64,000 nucleotides of DNA from Sva-07 sp963698565 (GTDB lineage: Bacteria; Actinomycetota; Acidimicrobiia; Acidimicrobiales; Ilumatobacteraceae): NCBI GenBank assembly GCA_963698565.1, contig CAVORH010000036.1, positions 49,403-113,402 on the forward strand. Reading direction: 5' to 3'. The position numbers and the translations under genes are program-made. The notes under the pieces are model-generated. The model did no database searches, was not told the origin of the DNA, and saw only the letters and a list, made by a program, of their open reading frames with translations. Positions 16,095-24,944 of this stretch are shown here, in pieces; positions within the stretch are counted from its first letter, which is position 1, and the number at the start of each line of letters is the position of its first letter.

Positions 16095-16889
16095 ATGTCG
16101 GACATCACGGTGCGCAAGGTCAAGTTCGAATTCCCCGACGAACTCGACGACGTGCTGCCGGGCGTCGACCTCGTCCGCGAGACGTACCTCGTTGCGTTCT
16201 CGTTGACGATGCCGTACCTCGAGCCGTACCTGATCCGCACGTACCGATCGATCGCCGACGACATCACCGATCCGGCGCTCGCCGCAGACGTCAAGGAGTT
16301 CATCGGGCAGGAAGCGCAGCACTTCCAGAACCACCGGAGGATCAACGAGATCATCAAGGGCCAGCTCGGGCCCGAGGTGGCCGCGCAGTTGCAGGCGGTC
16401 GAGGATCGCCTCGATGCGGACTATCGCCGGTTCAACGCCGAGAAGTCACGTCGCTTCAACCTCATCTATGCCGAGGGATTCGAAGCGATGACCTGTGCGA
16501 TGGCGATGACGATGTTCGAGGAGGTGTCGTCGGGCAGCCGTGCCGGTGACGGCCGCTTCGGTCCGTGGCAGCAACTGTGGGCGTGGCACGCCGCCGAGGA
16601 GATCGAACACCGAACGGTTGCGTTCGACGTGTACCACCATCTGGAGGGCAACTATCCGTACCGGGTGGCGGGCTCGTTGCGAGCGCAGGCCCACTTCCAG
16701 CGCGCGGTCGACGAGATGCAGCGCATCCTGCTCGCATCGCAGGGGGAACCGGCCAAGCACCATCTCCCGCCGTGGCTGTCACGCGGCCGGTCGCGCTACC
16801 TGGCCACGTTCAAGCCGCGCTACGACCCGGCCGACCTCGAGGTCGATGCGCTGGTGCCCCTGGTCCTCGCCCCCTACACCGCCACCTGA
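16095..16889 (+). CDS. PF10118-type predicted metal-dependent hydrolase
   Basis: A 264-residue helical protein matching the 'predicted metal-dependent hydrolase' family. Possible metal ligands lie in IGQEAQHFQNH (about residues 74-84) and in WHAAEEIEHRTVAFDVYHH (about 163-181), an arrangement like ferritin-type diiron proteins. The true reaction of this family is not established; some members occur beside alkane, steroid or fatty-acid genes. Neighbours here are an SDR and a membrane hydroxylase, which would suit lipid metabolism. The N-terminal VRKVKFEFPDEL is typical of the family. Confidence 0.75.
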   Translation: MSDITVRKVKFEFPDELDDVLPGVDLVRETYLVAFSLTMPYLEPYLIRTYRSIADDITDPALAADVKEFIGQEAQHFQNHRRINEIIKGQLGPEVAAQLQAVEDRLDADYRRFNAEKSRRFNLIYAEGFEAMTCAMAMTMFEEVSSGSRAGDGRFGPWQQLWAWHAAEEIEHRTVAFDVYHHLEGNYPYRVAGSLRAQAHFQRAVDEMQRILLASQGEPAKHHLPPWLSRGRSRYLATFKPRYDPADLEVDALVPLVLAPYTAT

Positions 16890-16925
16890 CCGACCGGTTG
16901 CCCCACCCTCCACTCGAGGCGGCGT

Positions 16926-17843
16926 TCAGGTGGCGGGTTGCCAGCCGGGGCCGCGGAACACGTAGCCGAGCCGATCGCGCCAGGTCGTCGCTCGGCGAAC
17001 GTCGCGGGCGATGTCGGCGAACTCGTGGTAGCCGATTCGAATCGGGTTGTAGGTGTGGATGTTCTTGGTGAGGCCGTACTTGATCCGCCGCACCTCCGGC
17101 TCGAAGGTGCCGAACAGCTTGTCCCACACGATCAGGATCCCGCCGTAGTTCTTGTCGAGGTACTGCGGGTTCGCGCCGTGGTGCACGCGGTGATGCGAGG
17201 GCGTGTTGAAGACCGCCTCGATCGGCGAGGGCAGCCTGTCGATCGCCTCGGTGTGGATCCAGTACTGGTACAGCAGGTTGATCTGGCCCGCTTTGATCAC
17301 GTGGTGCGCCGGGATGCCGAGCAGCGGCATCGGCAGGAACACCCACGACGTGAGGAACCCGGACCAGGGCTGCCGCAGCGCGGTCGACAGGTTGTACCGC
17401 TCCGACGAGTGATGGCTCACGTGGTTCGCCCAGAACAACCGCACCTCGTGCATCCACCGGTGATCCCAGTAGTAGAGGAAGTCCCAGGCGACCAGCGCCA
17501 CCGGCAGCGACCACCGGGTGGCGCCGAGGTCGGCGATGCGGCGCTTGAACACGAATCGGTTCATCGCGGCGATGCCACCGGCGATCGCCAGGTTCACCGC
17601 GACGTTCCCGACGAGCATCGTCAGGCTCGCCGCGGTGTCGCGTCGCTCGTAGCCGACCGGCACGAGCGGATCCGCAGGCAGCGTGGGGTCGGCCAACTCC
17701 TCCGGCGTCGCGTCGTCGAGGTCGCCGAACTCTCGCAACTCGCGGCGCGCCAGGACGCGCGACTCCCACAGCATCGTGCCGACGAAGGCCGGAAGTGACA
17801 GCAGGTCGACCGTGTCGATCGGCCGGGAGTTGAGCGACTTCAC
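16926..17843 (-). CDS. Sterol desaturase/fatty-acid hydroxylase family membrane protein
   Basis: A 305-residue integral membrane diiron protein starting at GTG 17843. The three histidine boxes are complete: HRWMH (128-132), HVSHH (141-145) and HHRVHH (217-222). Hydrophobic segments lie around 76-96, 112-126 and 160-185. Members hydroxylate or desaturate lipids using O2. A start at 18002 is unlikely, since the extra residues would translate a 52-bp repeat element and overlap the divergent phosphatase gene. Its 3' end faces the PF10118-type gene, and the two ends form an 11-base inverted repeat (CCGCCACCTGA). Confidence 0.88.
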   Translation of the reverse strand: MKSLNSRPIDTVDLLSLPAFVGTMLWESRVLARRELREFGDLDDATPEELADPTLPADPLVPVGYERRDTAASLTMLVGNVAVNLAIAGGIAAMNRFVFKRRIADLGATRWSLPVALVAWDFLYYWDHRWMHEVRLFWANHVSHHSSERYNLSTALRQPWSGFLTSWVFLPMPLLGIPAHHVIKAGQINLLYQYWIHTEAIDRLPSPIEAVFNTPSHHRVHHGANPQYLDKNYGGILIVWDKLFGTFEPEVRRIKYGLTKNIHTYNPIRIGYHEFADIARDVRRATTWRDRLGYVFRGPGWQPAT

Positions 17844-17863
17844 CCGACCAGTGTGGCACCGAT

Positions 17864-17915
17864 CGTTTGCGTCACACTTTCGGTGGGGCAGGTCACCGAG
17901 AATGCAGCGCAAACG
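17864..17915. repeat. 52-bp palindromic element, copy A
   Basis: This element begins CGTTTGCGT, has an inner CGGTGG / TCACCG pair, and ends GCGCAAACG. It lies in the divergent gap between the membrane hydroxylase and histidine phosphatase genes. It is the most diverged of four copies of identical length in the window. Confidence 0.75.
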
Positions 17916-17946
17916 GGGATCGAGCGCCGGCGGGTAGGTTCGCATC

Positions 17947-18648
17947 GTGAGCGAGACCCGTACGTTTCCCCAATCGCGATTCGCCCCGCCGCCGGGCGCC
18001 ACCGAGATCCTGCTGGTGCGTCACGGCGAGTCGGCCCCCCACGTCGAGGGCGAGTCGTTCCCGCTCGTCGGCGGCCACGGCGATCCGCCACTCGCGCCCG
18101 CAGGCGTCGAGCAGGCGAAACTCGCCGCTCAACGGCTGATCGACACCGGTGAACGCATCGCCGCCGTCTACGTCACGACACTGCAGCGCACGGTGCAGAC
18201 CGCGGCCCCGCTCGTCGAGGAGCTCGGGCTGACGCCGATCGTCGTCGCCGACCTGCGTGAGGTGTTCCTCGGCGACTGGGAGGGCGGTGAGTTCCGCAAG
18301 CGCATCGCCGACGGCGACCCGATCGCGCAGTTGATGTACGTCGAGCAGCGCTGGGACGTCATCCCCGGCGGCGAACCGGCCCATCAGTTCCGCAACCGGG
18401 TGCAACGTGGCATCGAGCGCATCGCAGCTGAACACCCGGACGAACTGGTCGTCGCCGTCGTGCACGGAGGAGTGATCGGCGAGGTGATCAACATCGCCAC
18501 CGGTTCGAGCGGCTTCGCATTCACCGGTGCCGACAACGCATCGATCTCTCACATCGTGGTCGAGAGCGACCGCTGGGTGGTTCGTTGCTGGAACGACACG
18601 TCCCACCTGTCGCCGACCTTCAGCACGGCGGCCACACCGCTGATCTGA
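17947..18648 (+). CDS. Histidine phosphatase (phosphoglycerate mutase-like) family protein
   Basis: A 233-residue protein with the family motif LLVRHGES near residue 22, where the His is the phospho-acceptor. Supporting residues are in TLQRTVQTA (Arg near 79), the acidic ADLREVFLGDWEG, and the second His in VAVVHGGVIGEV. Translation starts at GTG 17947. Members include phosphatases of sugars, lipids and cofactors as well as mutases; nothing here picks one. A palindromic 52-bp element lies just upstream. Confidence 0.88.
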   Translation: MSETRTFPQSRFAPPPGATEILLVRHGESAPHVEGESFPLVGGHGDPPLAPAGVEQAKLAAQRLIDTGERIAAVYVTTLQRTVQTAAPLVEELGLTPIVVADLREVFLGDWEGGEFRKRIADGDPIAQLMYVEQRWDVIPGGEPAHQFRNRVQRGIERIAAEHPDELVVAVVHGGVIGEVINIATGSSGFAFTGADNASISHIVVESDRWVVRCWNDTSHLSPTFSTAATPLI

Positions 18649-18675
18649 TCGAGCGGCGGGCGCCGACCGGCCGGC

Positions 18676-19194
18676 TCAGCCCGCGTCGTCCCGGGTGGGC
18701 CGCCAGCAGGCGGCCAACAGCGCCGCACCGCCGCCGATGCCCCCGATCGTGGCGATCAGCAGTCCGGTCGTGCCCGTGAGGTCGTCGACGAGGTCGAACG
18801 CATCATCGAGCGACCAAGCCCCTGGGCCGAGCGCACCGATCGTCACGCCGACGATGCCGAGCATCATCACGTACTCCCAACCCTCGCCCGGACGGAAGAT
18901 GAAGAACCCGTTGCCGCGATGGTTGATCGCCCAGGCCACGAACATCACGCCGACGACGCCGGCGGCGCCGAAGGGCGTGAGCAGTCCGAGGATGAGCGCG
19001 GCACCCGCGCCGATCTCGGTGATGCTGGCGAGCCAGGCATGGAACTTCGCCGGATGCATGCCCATCGATCCGAACCAGGAGGCCGTTCCGTCGATGTTCG
19101 GTCGGATGTGGTTGATGCCGTGGGCGAGCATCACCGCACCGGCACCGCACCGCAGCACGAGGAGCGCGAAGTCGATGGCGTCGGCGTCGTTCAC
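18676..19194 (-). CDS. DoxX-family membrane protein
   Basis: A 172-residue protein with four predicted membrane segments (roughly residues 8-26, 57-76, 78-96 and 140-165). The start ALLVLRCGAGAVMLAHGINHI and SITEIGAGAALILGL follow the DoxX pattern. Family roles vary from quinone-linked oxidation to redox defence complexes. No partner is seen nearby, so no specific function is assigned. It converges with the phosphatase gene. Confidence 0.82.
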   Translation of the reverse strand: MNDADAIDFALLVLRCGAGAVMLAHGINHIRPNIDGTASWFGSMGMHPAKFHAWLASITEIGAGAALILGLLTPFGAAGVVGVMFVAWAINHRGNGFFIFRPGEGWEYVMMLGIVGVTIGALGPGAWSLDDAFDLVDDLTGTTGLLIATIGGIGGGAALLAACWRPTRDDAG

Positions 19195-19223
19195 GCCTCA
19201 CAGCTTGACAGGCGCGGCGAACG

Positions 19224-20459
19224 TCAGGAGGGAACGTCGGCGTCGGTCTTCGCGGCGAGTACAGCCGAGTCGACCGCAAGGACGGCGGCTGCACGCAGGG
19301 CTGCCAGTTCCTGGCGTCGACCCGGGGCCAGATCGTCGAGGGTGGCGACATCGTCGTGCTCGCACGCACGGATGATGTCCAGCGTGACGCCGAGCGGGCC
19401 GTGACCGTGGAGCAGGGCGCTGACGATCTCGTCCGACACCGGCAGCTCGCCGAGCAGCTCCCCGATGGCGGCGCCGTAGAGCGAGTCCGTCGTCGACAGC
19501 AGCGCCACCGTCACGCCGCTACCCAGGTGTTCGGTGCCGGCGAGCAGCTCGGCGGCCATGTGCGCCCGTACCGCCCCGCGGCGGATGTGGCTGTCGTCGT
19601 CGATCGTGTCGGCGGAGGTGGCGGTCAGCTCGGCGAGACAGCGGAGCTTCTCGGGGCCGAGCAGGTCCATCGCCTGATCCAGCGAACCGACGCTGCAGTC
19701 GAGTCCGAACGCGTTGGCGTTGACGGCAGCGAGCAAGCGGAATGCGAGCGACGGGTCCCCCGCCATGATCGTCTCGAGTCGGTTGACGTCGAGCGCATCG
19801 TCGCCCAGCGTCCGATGGAGCGCCGCCGCAGACTGCGCGCAGGTCGGCCGCGCTGGACGTCGGAGCAGTTCGGGTTCGGCCACGAAGTATCCCTGGAAGA
19901 GATCGAACCCGTGCTCGACGCAGCGCTTGAAGTCGCTGACCGTCTCGACCTTCTCGGCCACCACGAGGATGCCCGGCGAGCATTCGCGCGCCACGGCGAT
20001 CAGGCGACCGATCTCGGCGTCGTGGGCGGTGGTCAGCTCGATCTTGACGATGCTCGCCAGGGGGAGGAGGCGTGATCGTTCGAGGTCACCCAACCGACTC
20101 ACGTTGTCGAGGGCGAAGTGGTACCCGTCGTAGCGGGCCTGTTGCAGTGCGGTGATGGTTGCATCGTCGAACGGTTCCACCTCGCAGACTTCGATGATCA
20201 TGCCCTCGGGTGGCATGGCTCGATGGAGGCCGTGGACGACGAGACTTGCGCTGGCGTTGATCATGCCGAAGCGATCGCCGACGACGCGCTCCATTCCCCA
20301 TTGGAGGAGCACGCGCTCCATCACACCGCGAGTCGCGATGTCGGGGTCGTCGAACGCAGTCGATCGGTCGGGTCCGCCTCGGAACAGCAGCTCGTAGCCG
20401 AAGACCTGCCGGTCGATGTCGACCAGGGGCTGGCGTCCGAGGTACACCTCAGCGGTCAT
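19224..20459 (-). CDS. EAL-HDOD (YuxH-type) signalling protein
   Basis: A 411-residue two-domain protein. Residues 1-205 form a reduced EAL domain, recognisable by GRQPLVDIDRQVFGYELLFRG, VVAEKVETVSDF and DLFQGYFVAEP. The catalytic-type DDFG motif has decayed to LDNVS, so c-di-GMP hydrolysis is doubtful. Residues 215-400 are an HDOD domain (DPSLAFRLLAAVNANAF). The ATG at 20459 is chosen because the EAL motif starts at residue 5; the longer frame to 20612 has an unrelated tail. Likely a regulatory protein in motility, surface or stress signalling. Confidence 0.85.
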   Translation of the reverse strand: MTAEVYLGRQPLVDIDRQVFGYELLFRGGPDRSTAFDDPDIATRGVMERVLLQWGMERVVGDRFGMINASASLVVHGLHRAMPPEGMIIEVCEVEPFDDATITALQQARYDGYHFALDNVSRLGDLERSRLLPLASIVKIELTTAHDAEIGRLIAVARECSPGILVVAEKVETVSDFKRCVEHGFDLFQGYFVAEPELLRRPARPTCAQSAAALHRTLGDDALDVNRLETIMAGDPSLAFRLLAAVNANAFGLDCSVGSLDQAMDLLGPEKLRCLAELTATSADTIDDDSHIRRGAVRAHMAAELLAGTEHLGSGVTVALLSTTDSLYGAAIGELLGELPVSDEIVSALLHGHGPLGVTLDIIRACEHDDVATLDDLAPGRRQELAALRAAAVLAVDSAVLAAKTDADVPS

Positions 20460-20677
20460 GCGGTCACCCTCTTCACGCTGCGTGCCACTGTTGTGGGTGA
20501 CCCGATTCGACTCACTCGACGTTCCTGCCTGCTGGCGCCGCCCCTGATGCGTGCGACGTCTGACGGATCTATCGGTCTGTCGGGAGTCCAACTGAAACGA
20601 TTGAACGATCAATTGTCACGCTGGGTGGTCGCGAGATGCGTCATCCACCAGATGCCGACGGCGCGTAGCCTGCGGAC

Positions 20678-21145
20678 ATGTCCTGTCGCATCCTGGTGCT
20701 CAACGGCCCGAACCTCAATCTGCTCGGCACCCGCGAGACCGACGTGTACGGCACGGCCACGCTCGACTCGATCGTCGCCGACATCCGGACGGCTGCCGCC
20801 CACCACGGCGTCGAGGTCTACGACGTCCAGTCGAACAGCGAGGGCGACCTGATCGACGCACTGCAGGAGGCTCGCACCCGCGCCGACGGCGTGATCTTCA
20901 ACCCCGGCGCCTACACGCACTACAGCATCGCATTGCGCGATGCGATCGCCTCGATCTCCGTGCCGGTCGTCGAGACGCACCTGTCGAACGTCCACGCACG
21001 CGAGGAGTTCCGCCACACCTCCGTGGTCAGCGCGGTGTGTCTCGGAGTGGTCGCCGGATTCGGCGCCGACAGCTACCTCGTCGCCTTCGAGGCGCTGCGG
21101 CGCCATCTTGCACACCAGACCTCGCCGACCGCACGAGCCGACTGA
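20678..21145 (+). CDS. aroQ: 3-dehydroquinate dehydratase, type II
   Basis: A 155-residue type II dehydroquinase. Key residues appear at classical positions: Arg19 and Tyr24 in GTRETDVYG, Asn75 and His81 in FNPGAYTHYS, His101 in ETHLSNVH and Arg112 in EEFRHTS. It dehydrates 3-dehydroquinate to 3-dehydroshikimate in the shikimate pathway and forms a dodecamer. It stands apart from other aro genes here. The 218-bp upstream region carries no gene. Confidence 0.95.
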   Translation: MSCRILVLNGPNLNLLGTRETDVYGTATLDSIVADIRTAAAHHGVEVYDVQSNSEGDLIDALQEARTRADGVIFNPGAYTHYSIALRDAIASISVPVVETHLSNVHAREEFRHTSVVSAVCLGVVAGFGADSYLVAFEALRRHLAHQTSPTARAD

Positions 21146-21222
21146 GGGCAGCTCGCGCAACTGTGCCGCACGGCACCCCCACGGGCACTGGAGAACCGCC
21201 TGCCCGGGCCGATACTGCTCGC

Positions 21223-21996
21223 GTGAGTTCCGCTGTCACCGACCCGCCGCGCGCCGACGTCTCTGCGTCGACGTCGCCGCTGCGCGACCTGGCGTGGTCG
21301 CGGGCCGGTGCGATCGCCGTGGTCCTGGCTGGTGCGCCGTCGACGAGGGCGATGCGGTTCTCGGTGCGTATCGCCCTCCTGGTGGCCGGTTCCGTCACGA
21401 TCGCCGTCGCCGTGGCGACCACGTTGTGGAACGGTCTCGGCCCCGGCCCGCTCGACGTGTTCATCGGCGCCGTACGTGCCCGCTCCGGGCTCCCACTCGG
21501 GCCGACCGTGTGGCTCGTCGTCGGGTCGATGATCCTCGTGTCGAGTCTGCTCGGCCGTCGTCCCGGACCGGGAACCCTCGTCTCGCCGCTGATCATCGGG
21601 GCGGTGATGCAGGCCGCCGCCACGATGCTCCAATCGGTGGACGCGCCCGACGCCCTGGTGGTGCGGATCGTCGTCCACATGCTGGCGATCGGTGCGATCG
21701 GGCTCGGCGCCGGCGCGTTGATCGTCTCCCGTCTCGGGGCCGGGTCGGGGGAGTTGCTCGCTTCGGCTGCGTCCGATCGCAGCGGTCGAGCCGAGCCTCG
21801 TGTCCGGATGGCCATCGAACTGTCGTGGCTCGTCGTCGGCGTCGCGCTCGGCGGCCCCGTCGGGCTCGGCACGATCCTGCTGGCGCTGACGATCGGCCCG
21901 TCGGTCGCCGTCGGCCATCGGATCGTGCACGGCGCGGTGACCCGCACCAGTGAGCGATCGCTGACCTACGCCGCCGCTCTCGCGGCCACCGTCTGA
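21223..21996 (+). CDS. YczE/YitT-like multi-pass membrane protein
   Basis: A 257-residue membrane protein from GTG 21223. The conserved block GLGPGPLDVFIGAVRARSG, followed by LGPTVWLVVGSMILV and LGRRPGPGTLVSP, matches the YczE group of the YitT family, whose members have about five membrane helices and an unknown transport or structural role. An N-terminal cytosolic stretch of about 45 residues is poorly conserved. The gene's end lies two bases from the broken dioxygenase gene on the other strand. Confidence 0.78.
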   Translation: MSSAVTDPPRADVSASTSPLRDLAWSRAGAIAVVLAGAPSTRAMRFSVRIALLVAGSVTIAVAVATTLWNGLGPGPLDVFIGAVRARSGLPLGPTVWLVVGSMILVSSLLGRRPGPGTLVSPLIIGAVMQAAATMLQSVDAPDALVVRIVVHMLAIGAIGLGAGALIVSRLGAGSGELLASAASDRSGRAEPRVRMAIELSWLVVGVALGGPVGLGTILLALTIGPSVAVGHRIVHGAVTRTSERSLTYAAALAATV

Positions 21997-21997
21997 G

Positions 21998-22554
21998 TCA
22001 GCTCGCCGACCAGGCGCGGAGTTGCCCGCGGAACGGATCTCGGCTGCCTCGGCGGGTGCCTGGGACGGGTCGTCGTAGGGAGTGTCGCCGACGATGGTGA
22101 CCCGCTCGACGCGTCGACGGCTGGGCCAGTAGTCCGAGACCGCGTCGTGCTGGCACGACCGGTTGTCCCAGAAGGCGATCGAGTTCACCTGCCACGTGAA
22201 ACGGACCTGGTACTCGGGGAACTGGGCCTGGGCGTAGAGGATCTGCAACAGCTCGGCGCTCTCGTCGGGGTCCATGCCGACGATCTCCTGGGTGAACGCC
22301 TTGTTGATCGCGAACGGGTGGACTCCGAGTTCGCCGAAGCGGCGGGCGAACCCCAGGTGCTGGTCGGTGGTGACGTCCTGGTCGTGGAAGAACAGCACCT
22401 TGTGGTCGAGCAGTGCCTGACGGTTCAGACCGATCGTGCCGTGATCCAGGACCTCCCGGAGATCGATCCCGTCGATCTCCGCACCGATCGTCGGTGACTT
22501 CGCGGTGATCGTGATGTCGGACGTCGATCCCGACGTGCCGTCGATGACGGTCAT
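21998..22554 (-). pseudogene. TauD/TfdA-type dioxygenase with internal deletion
   Basis: The N-terminal part (TVIDGTSG to FGELGVHP) and C-terminal part (FAINKAFTQEIVGMDPDES, then RFTWQVNSIAFWDNRSCQH and RVERVTIVGDTPYDDPS) are both typical of alpha-ketoglutarate dioxygenases. The roughly 100 residues that normally lie between them, including the HxD iron motif, are missing in frame. The distal His (CQHDAV) and the Arg that binds 2-oxoglutarate are still there. The frame also lacks its own stop and runs on into yczE; a one-base change near 22040-22070 would restore a stop at 21998. It should be inactive. Start ATG at 22554. Confidence 0.75.
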
Positions 22555-22644
22555 GGCGGCTCCCCCGGTGTGTTCCCCGCGTCGAGTGTTGCAGTTGTGT
22601 CCGAACGGCGGTGCACCGGGCCGAAGGCGTGGCACACTGTTGCG

Positions 22645-23172
22645 ATGGCAAGTAACGATCTGCACTTCGGCACCGAGCGCGACGGTGACCACCCCGACCG
22701 CGACGACGAGTGGGCGCAGATGCGGGCCAAGTACATGCTTCCCGCCGGTGAGCGGCCGGCGTCGTCGGCGCGCGGCGTGCACCACCAGGCGCTGATCTCG
22801 TCCGACGTCGAGCGAACGATCGACTTCTATCAAGGGCTCCTGGAGTTCCCGCTGACGGAGCTCTTCCAGAACCGTGACTACGTGGGCTCGACCCACTTCT
22901 TCTTCGACATCGGCAACGGCAACGCGCTGGCGTTCTTCGACTTTCCCGGCCTCGGCCTCGGCGAGTACGCCGAAGTCCTCGGTGGCCATCACCACCTCGC
23001 GATCTCGATGGAGCGCGCCAACTGGGAGCGCATCAAGTCCAAGCTCGAGGCGGCGGGGGTTCCGATGCATCTCGAGGGCGACACGTCGATGTACTTCATG
23101 GGCCCCGACGGCGAACGCATCGAACTGATCGCCGAACCGCTCGGCGAGATGTACGGCATGACGGTCCTCTGA
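22645..23172 (+). CDS. VOC-family (glyoxalase/extradiol-like) protein
   Basis: A 175-residue protein with one VOC domain. Possible metal ligands are His near residue 43 (VHHQAL), His in GGHHHLAIS (near 114) and Glu in ERIELIAEP (near 162). ATG 22645 is preferred because the VOC fold starts at residue 40 and the longer frame adds an unrelated tail. VOC members include dioxygenases, lyases and resistance proteins. It is followed 71 bases later by an acyl-CoA synthetase on the same strand, but the link is uncertain. Confidence 0.8.
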   Translation: MASNDLHFGTERDGDHPDRDDEWAQMRAKYMLPAGERPASSARGVHHQALISSDVERTIDFYQGLLEFPLTELFQNRDYVGSTHFFFDIGNGNALAFFDFPGLGLGEYAEVLGGHHHLAISMERANWERIKSKLEAAGVPMHLEGDTSMYFMGPDGERIELIAEPLGEMYGMTVL

Positions 23173-23243
23173 GGAGCGGGCCGTCCGCGGGCCCGTCGAC
23201 GGTCTGACAGACTGCCGCTCTTCCGAGATCGACAGGAGTAGAG

Positions 23244-24869
23244 ATGGCCGAGCACGTCACGTCCACGAACGCCACCGACGAGCGACGTCGTGCCGATGCG
23301 GCGACCGTCACGAAGGAGCTGATCTTCCACCGGGTCCTGCTGCCCGCTGCCAAGCGCAATGCGGATCGGCCGTGCACGACCGACGCGGCCACCGGAGTCA
23401 CCCACACCTACGCCGAGCACTTCGACGAGGTTGCCCGTGCGATCGGCGGGCTCCGAGGCCTCGGCATCGGGCGCGGTGACCGCTTCGCCCTGATGATGGC
23501 GAACTCGCCGGAGTACCTCGCGCTGTTCCACGCGGCGCTGCTCGGCGGCGGCGTGGTGAACCCGCTCAACCTGCGCTTCGCCCCGAGGGAACTCGCCTAC
23601 GTGTTGAAGGACTCAGGCAGCACGGTGTGTTTCGTCGACCAACACTTCGCCGGAGTGATCGACTCCGTGAAGGAGGAGGCCGGGGTCGAGCACGTGATCC
23701 TGGTCGGCGACGGCGACGGCCCGCACACGATGACCTACGCCGACTTCCTGGCGTCGGCCGGTCCGGTGATCCCCGACGAGGGTGAGGAGTCCGACCCCGT
23801 CGTGCTGATGTACACCGGCGGGACCACCGGGCTGCCCAAGGGCGTGCTGTCGAACCAGCGCGGCCAGATGATGAACCTGTACCACTGCCTGATCGGGCTG
23901 CCGTACCGGCGCGGAGAGACCTTCCTGCTCCAGACCCCGATGTTCCATGCGGCCTCGACGCTGTCGATGACCTCGCTGCCGGCGGTCGGCGGCCACATCG
24001 TGACGGTGCCGATGTTCGAGCCGACCGCGGTGATGCGGGCCGTTCGCGAGTACCAACCGCATTTCACGGTGATGGTGCCGACGATGATCGGGATGACGCT
24101 GTCGCATCCGGACTTCACCCCCGATGCGCTCGCGCCCCTGCAGCACATCGGCTACGGGGCATCGCCCATGCCGCAGGTGCTGCTCGAGCAACTCGCCTCG
24201 TTGTATCCGACGCTCGACCTCTGGCAGGTCTACGGCATGACCGAGGCGTCGCCGATCCTGACGATCCTGCGACCCGAGGATCATCGTGCCGGTGGTCAGC
24301 TGTTGCGGTCGGCGGGTTCGGCGGCGACCGGTGTCGTGTTGTCGATCCGCGACGTGGACGACACCGAGCTCCCGGTCGGCGTTGCCGGCGAGGTGTGCGC
24401 TCGTGGTGGCAACTACATGGTCGAGTACTGGAACAAGCCAGAGGCGACCGCCGACGCGTTCGCCGGCGGTTGGTACCACTCGGGAGACGCCGGCTATCTC
24501 GATGCCGAGGGATACCTGTACCTGGTCGACCGGGTGAAGGACATGATCGTGACCGGCGGCGAGAACGTCTATTCGGCCGAGGTCGAGAACGCGATCGCCG
24601 GCCATCCGGCGGTGCTGCAGGTGGCGGTGATCGGAGTGCCGAGCGACGATTGGGGCGAGGCGGTGCATGCGATCGTCGTGTTGCGCGAGGGTGCCCAGGT
24701 GACCGAGGTCGAGATCATCGAGCACGCCCGGGAGTCGATCGCCGGCTACAAGGTGCCCAAGGCCGTGACCTTCCGCGCCGAGCCCCTACCGCTGTCGGGC
24801 GCGATGAAGGTGCTCAAGCGTGAGCTGCGTGCCCCCTACTGGGAAGGCCACGACCGCAACGTCGGCTGA
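23244..24869 (+). CDS. Long-chain fatty acid--CoA ligase/acyl-CoA synthetase
   Basis: A 541-residue AMP-forming ligase. The phosphate-binding motif MYTGGTTGLPKG is at 189-200, the adenine motif YGMTEASPIL near 331-340, GWYHSGDAGYLD near 411-422 and DRVKDMIVTGGENVYSAEVE near 430-449. A C-terminal lysine lies in SGAMKVLKRELR. It activates a carboxylic acid to the acyl-CoA through an acyl adenylate. Chain length or aromatic preference cannot be told. AGGAGTAGAG before the ATG is a strong ribosome site. Confidence 0.9.
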   Translation: MAEHVTSTNATDERRRADAATVTKELIFHRVLLPAAKRNADRPCTTDAATGVTHTYAEHFDEVARAIGGLRGLGIGRGDRFALMMANSPEYLALFHAALLGGGVVNPLNLRFAPRELAYVLKDSGSTVCFVDQHFAGVIDSVKEEAGVEHVILVGDGDGPHTMTYADFLASAGPVIPDEGEESDPVVLMYTGGTTGLPKGVLSNQRGQMMNLYHCLIGLPYRRGETFLLQTPMFHAASTLSMTSLPAVGGHIVTVPMFEPTAVMRAVREYQPHFTVMVPTMIGMTLSHPDFTPDALAPLQHIGYGASPMPQVLLEQLASLYPTLDLWQVYGMTEASPILTILRPEDHRAGGQLLRSAGSAATGVVLSIRDVDDTELPVGVAGEVCARGGNYMVEYWNKPEATADAFAGGWYHSGDAGYLDAEGYLYLVDRVKDMIVTGGENVYSAEVENAIAGHPAVLQVAVIGVPSDDWGEAVHAIVVLREGAQVTEVEIIEHARESIAGYKVPKAVTFRAEPLPLSGAMKVLKRELRAPYWEGHDRNVG

Positions 24870-24870
24870 T

Positions 24871-24939
24871 CCCACCCCGACATCTGCCTGGACGTGCGCG
24901 CTCGGCGCCACGATCCCGGCAGATGTCGGGTGGGGTGGG
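24871..24939. terminator. Long GC-rich inverted repeat
   Basis: CCCGACATCTGCC (24876-24888) and GGCAGATGTCGGG (24918-24930) are perfect 13-base arms, with CCCACC and GGTGGG extensions on the outside, around a 29-base loop. It fills the gap between the convergent acyl-CoA ligase and yceI genes. A bidirectional terminator is the simplest reading. It is unrelated in sequence to the five-copy junction palindrome. Confidence 0.6.
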
Positions 24940-24944
24940 AGTCC

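Noticed and set aside
16879..16936. Stem formed by CCGCCACCTGA and TCAGGTGGCGG as a dedicated terminator
   Set aside because: Both arms are the last codons of the two converging genes. The 36-base loop makes it weak, so it was noted only within the gene entry.
21073..22000. Extension of the dioxygenase frame to a 665-codon protein
   Set aside because: The frame runs on because the stop was lost. The extension is antisense to the yczE-like gene and has no homology-like features.
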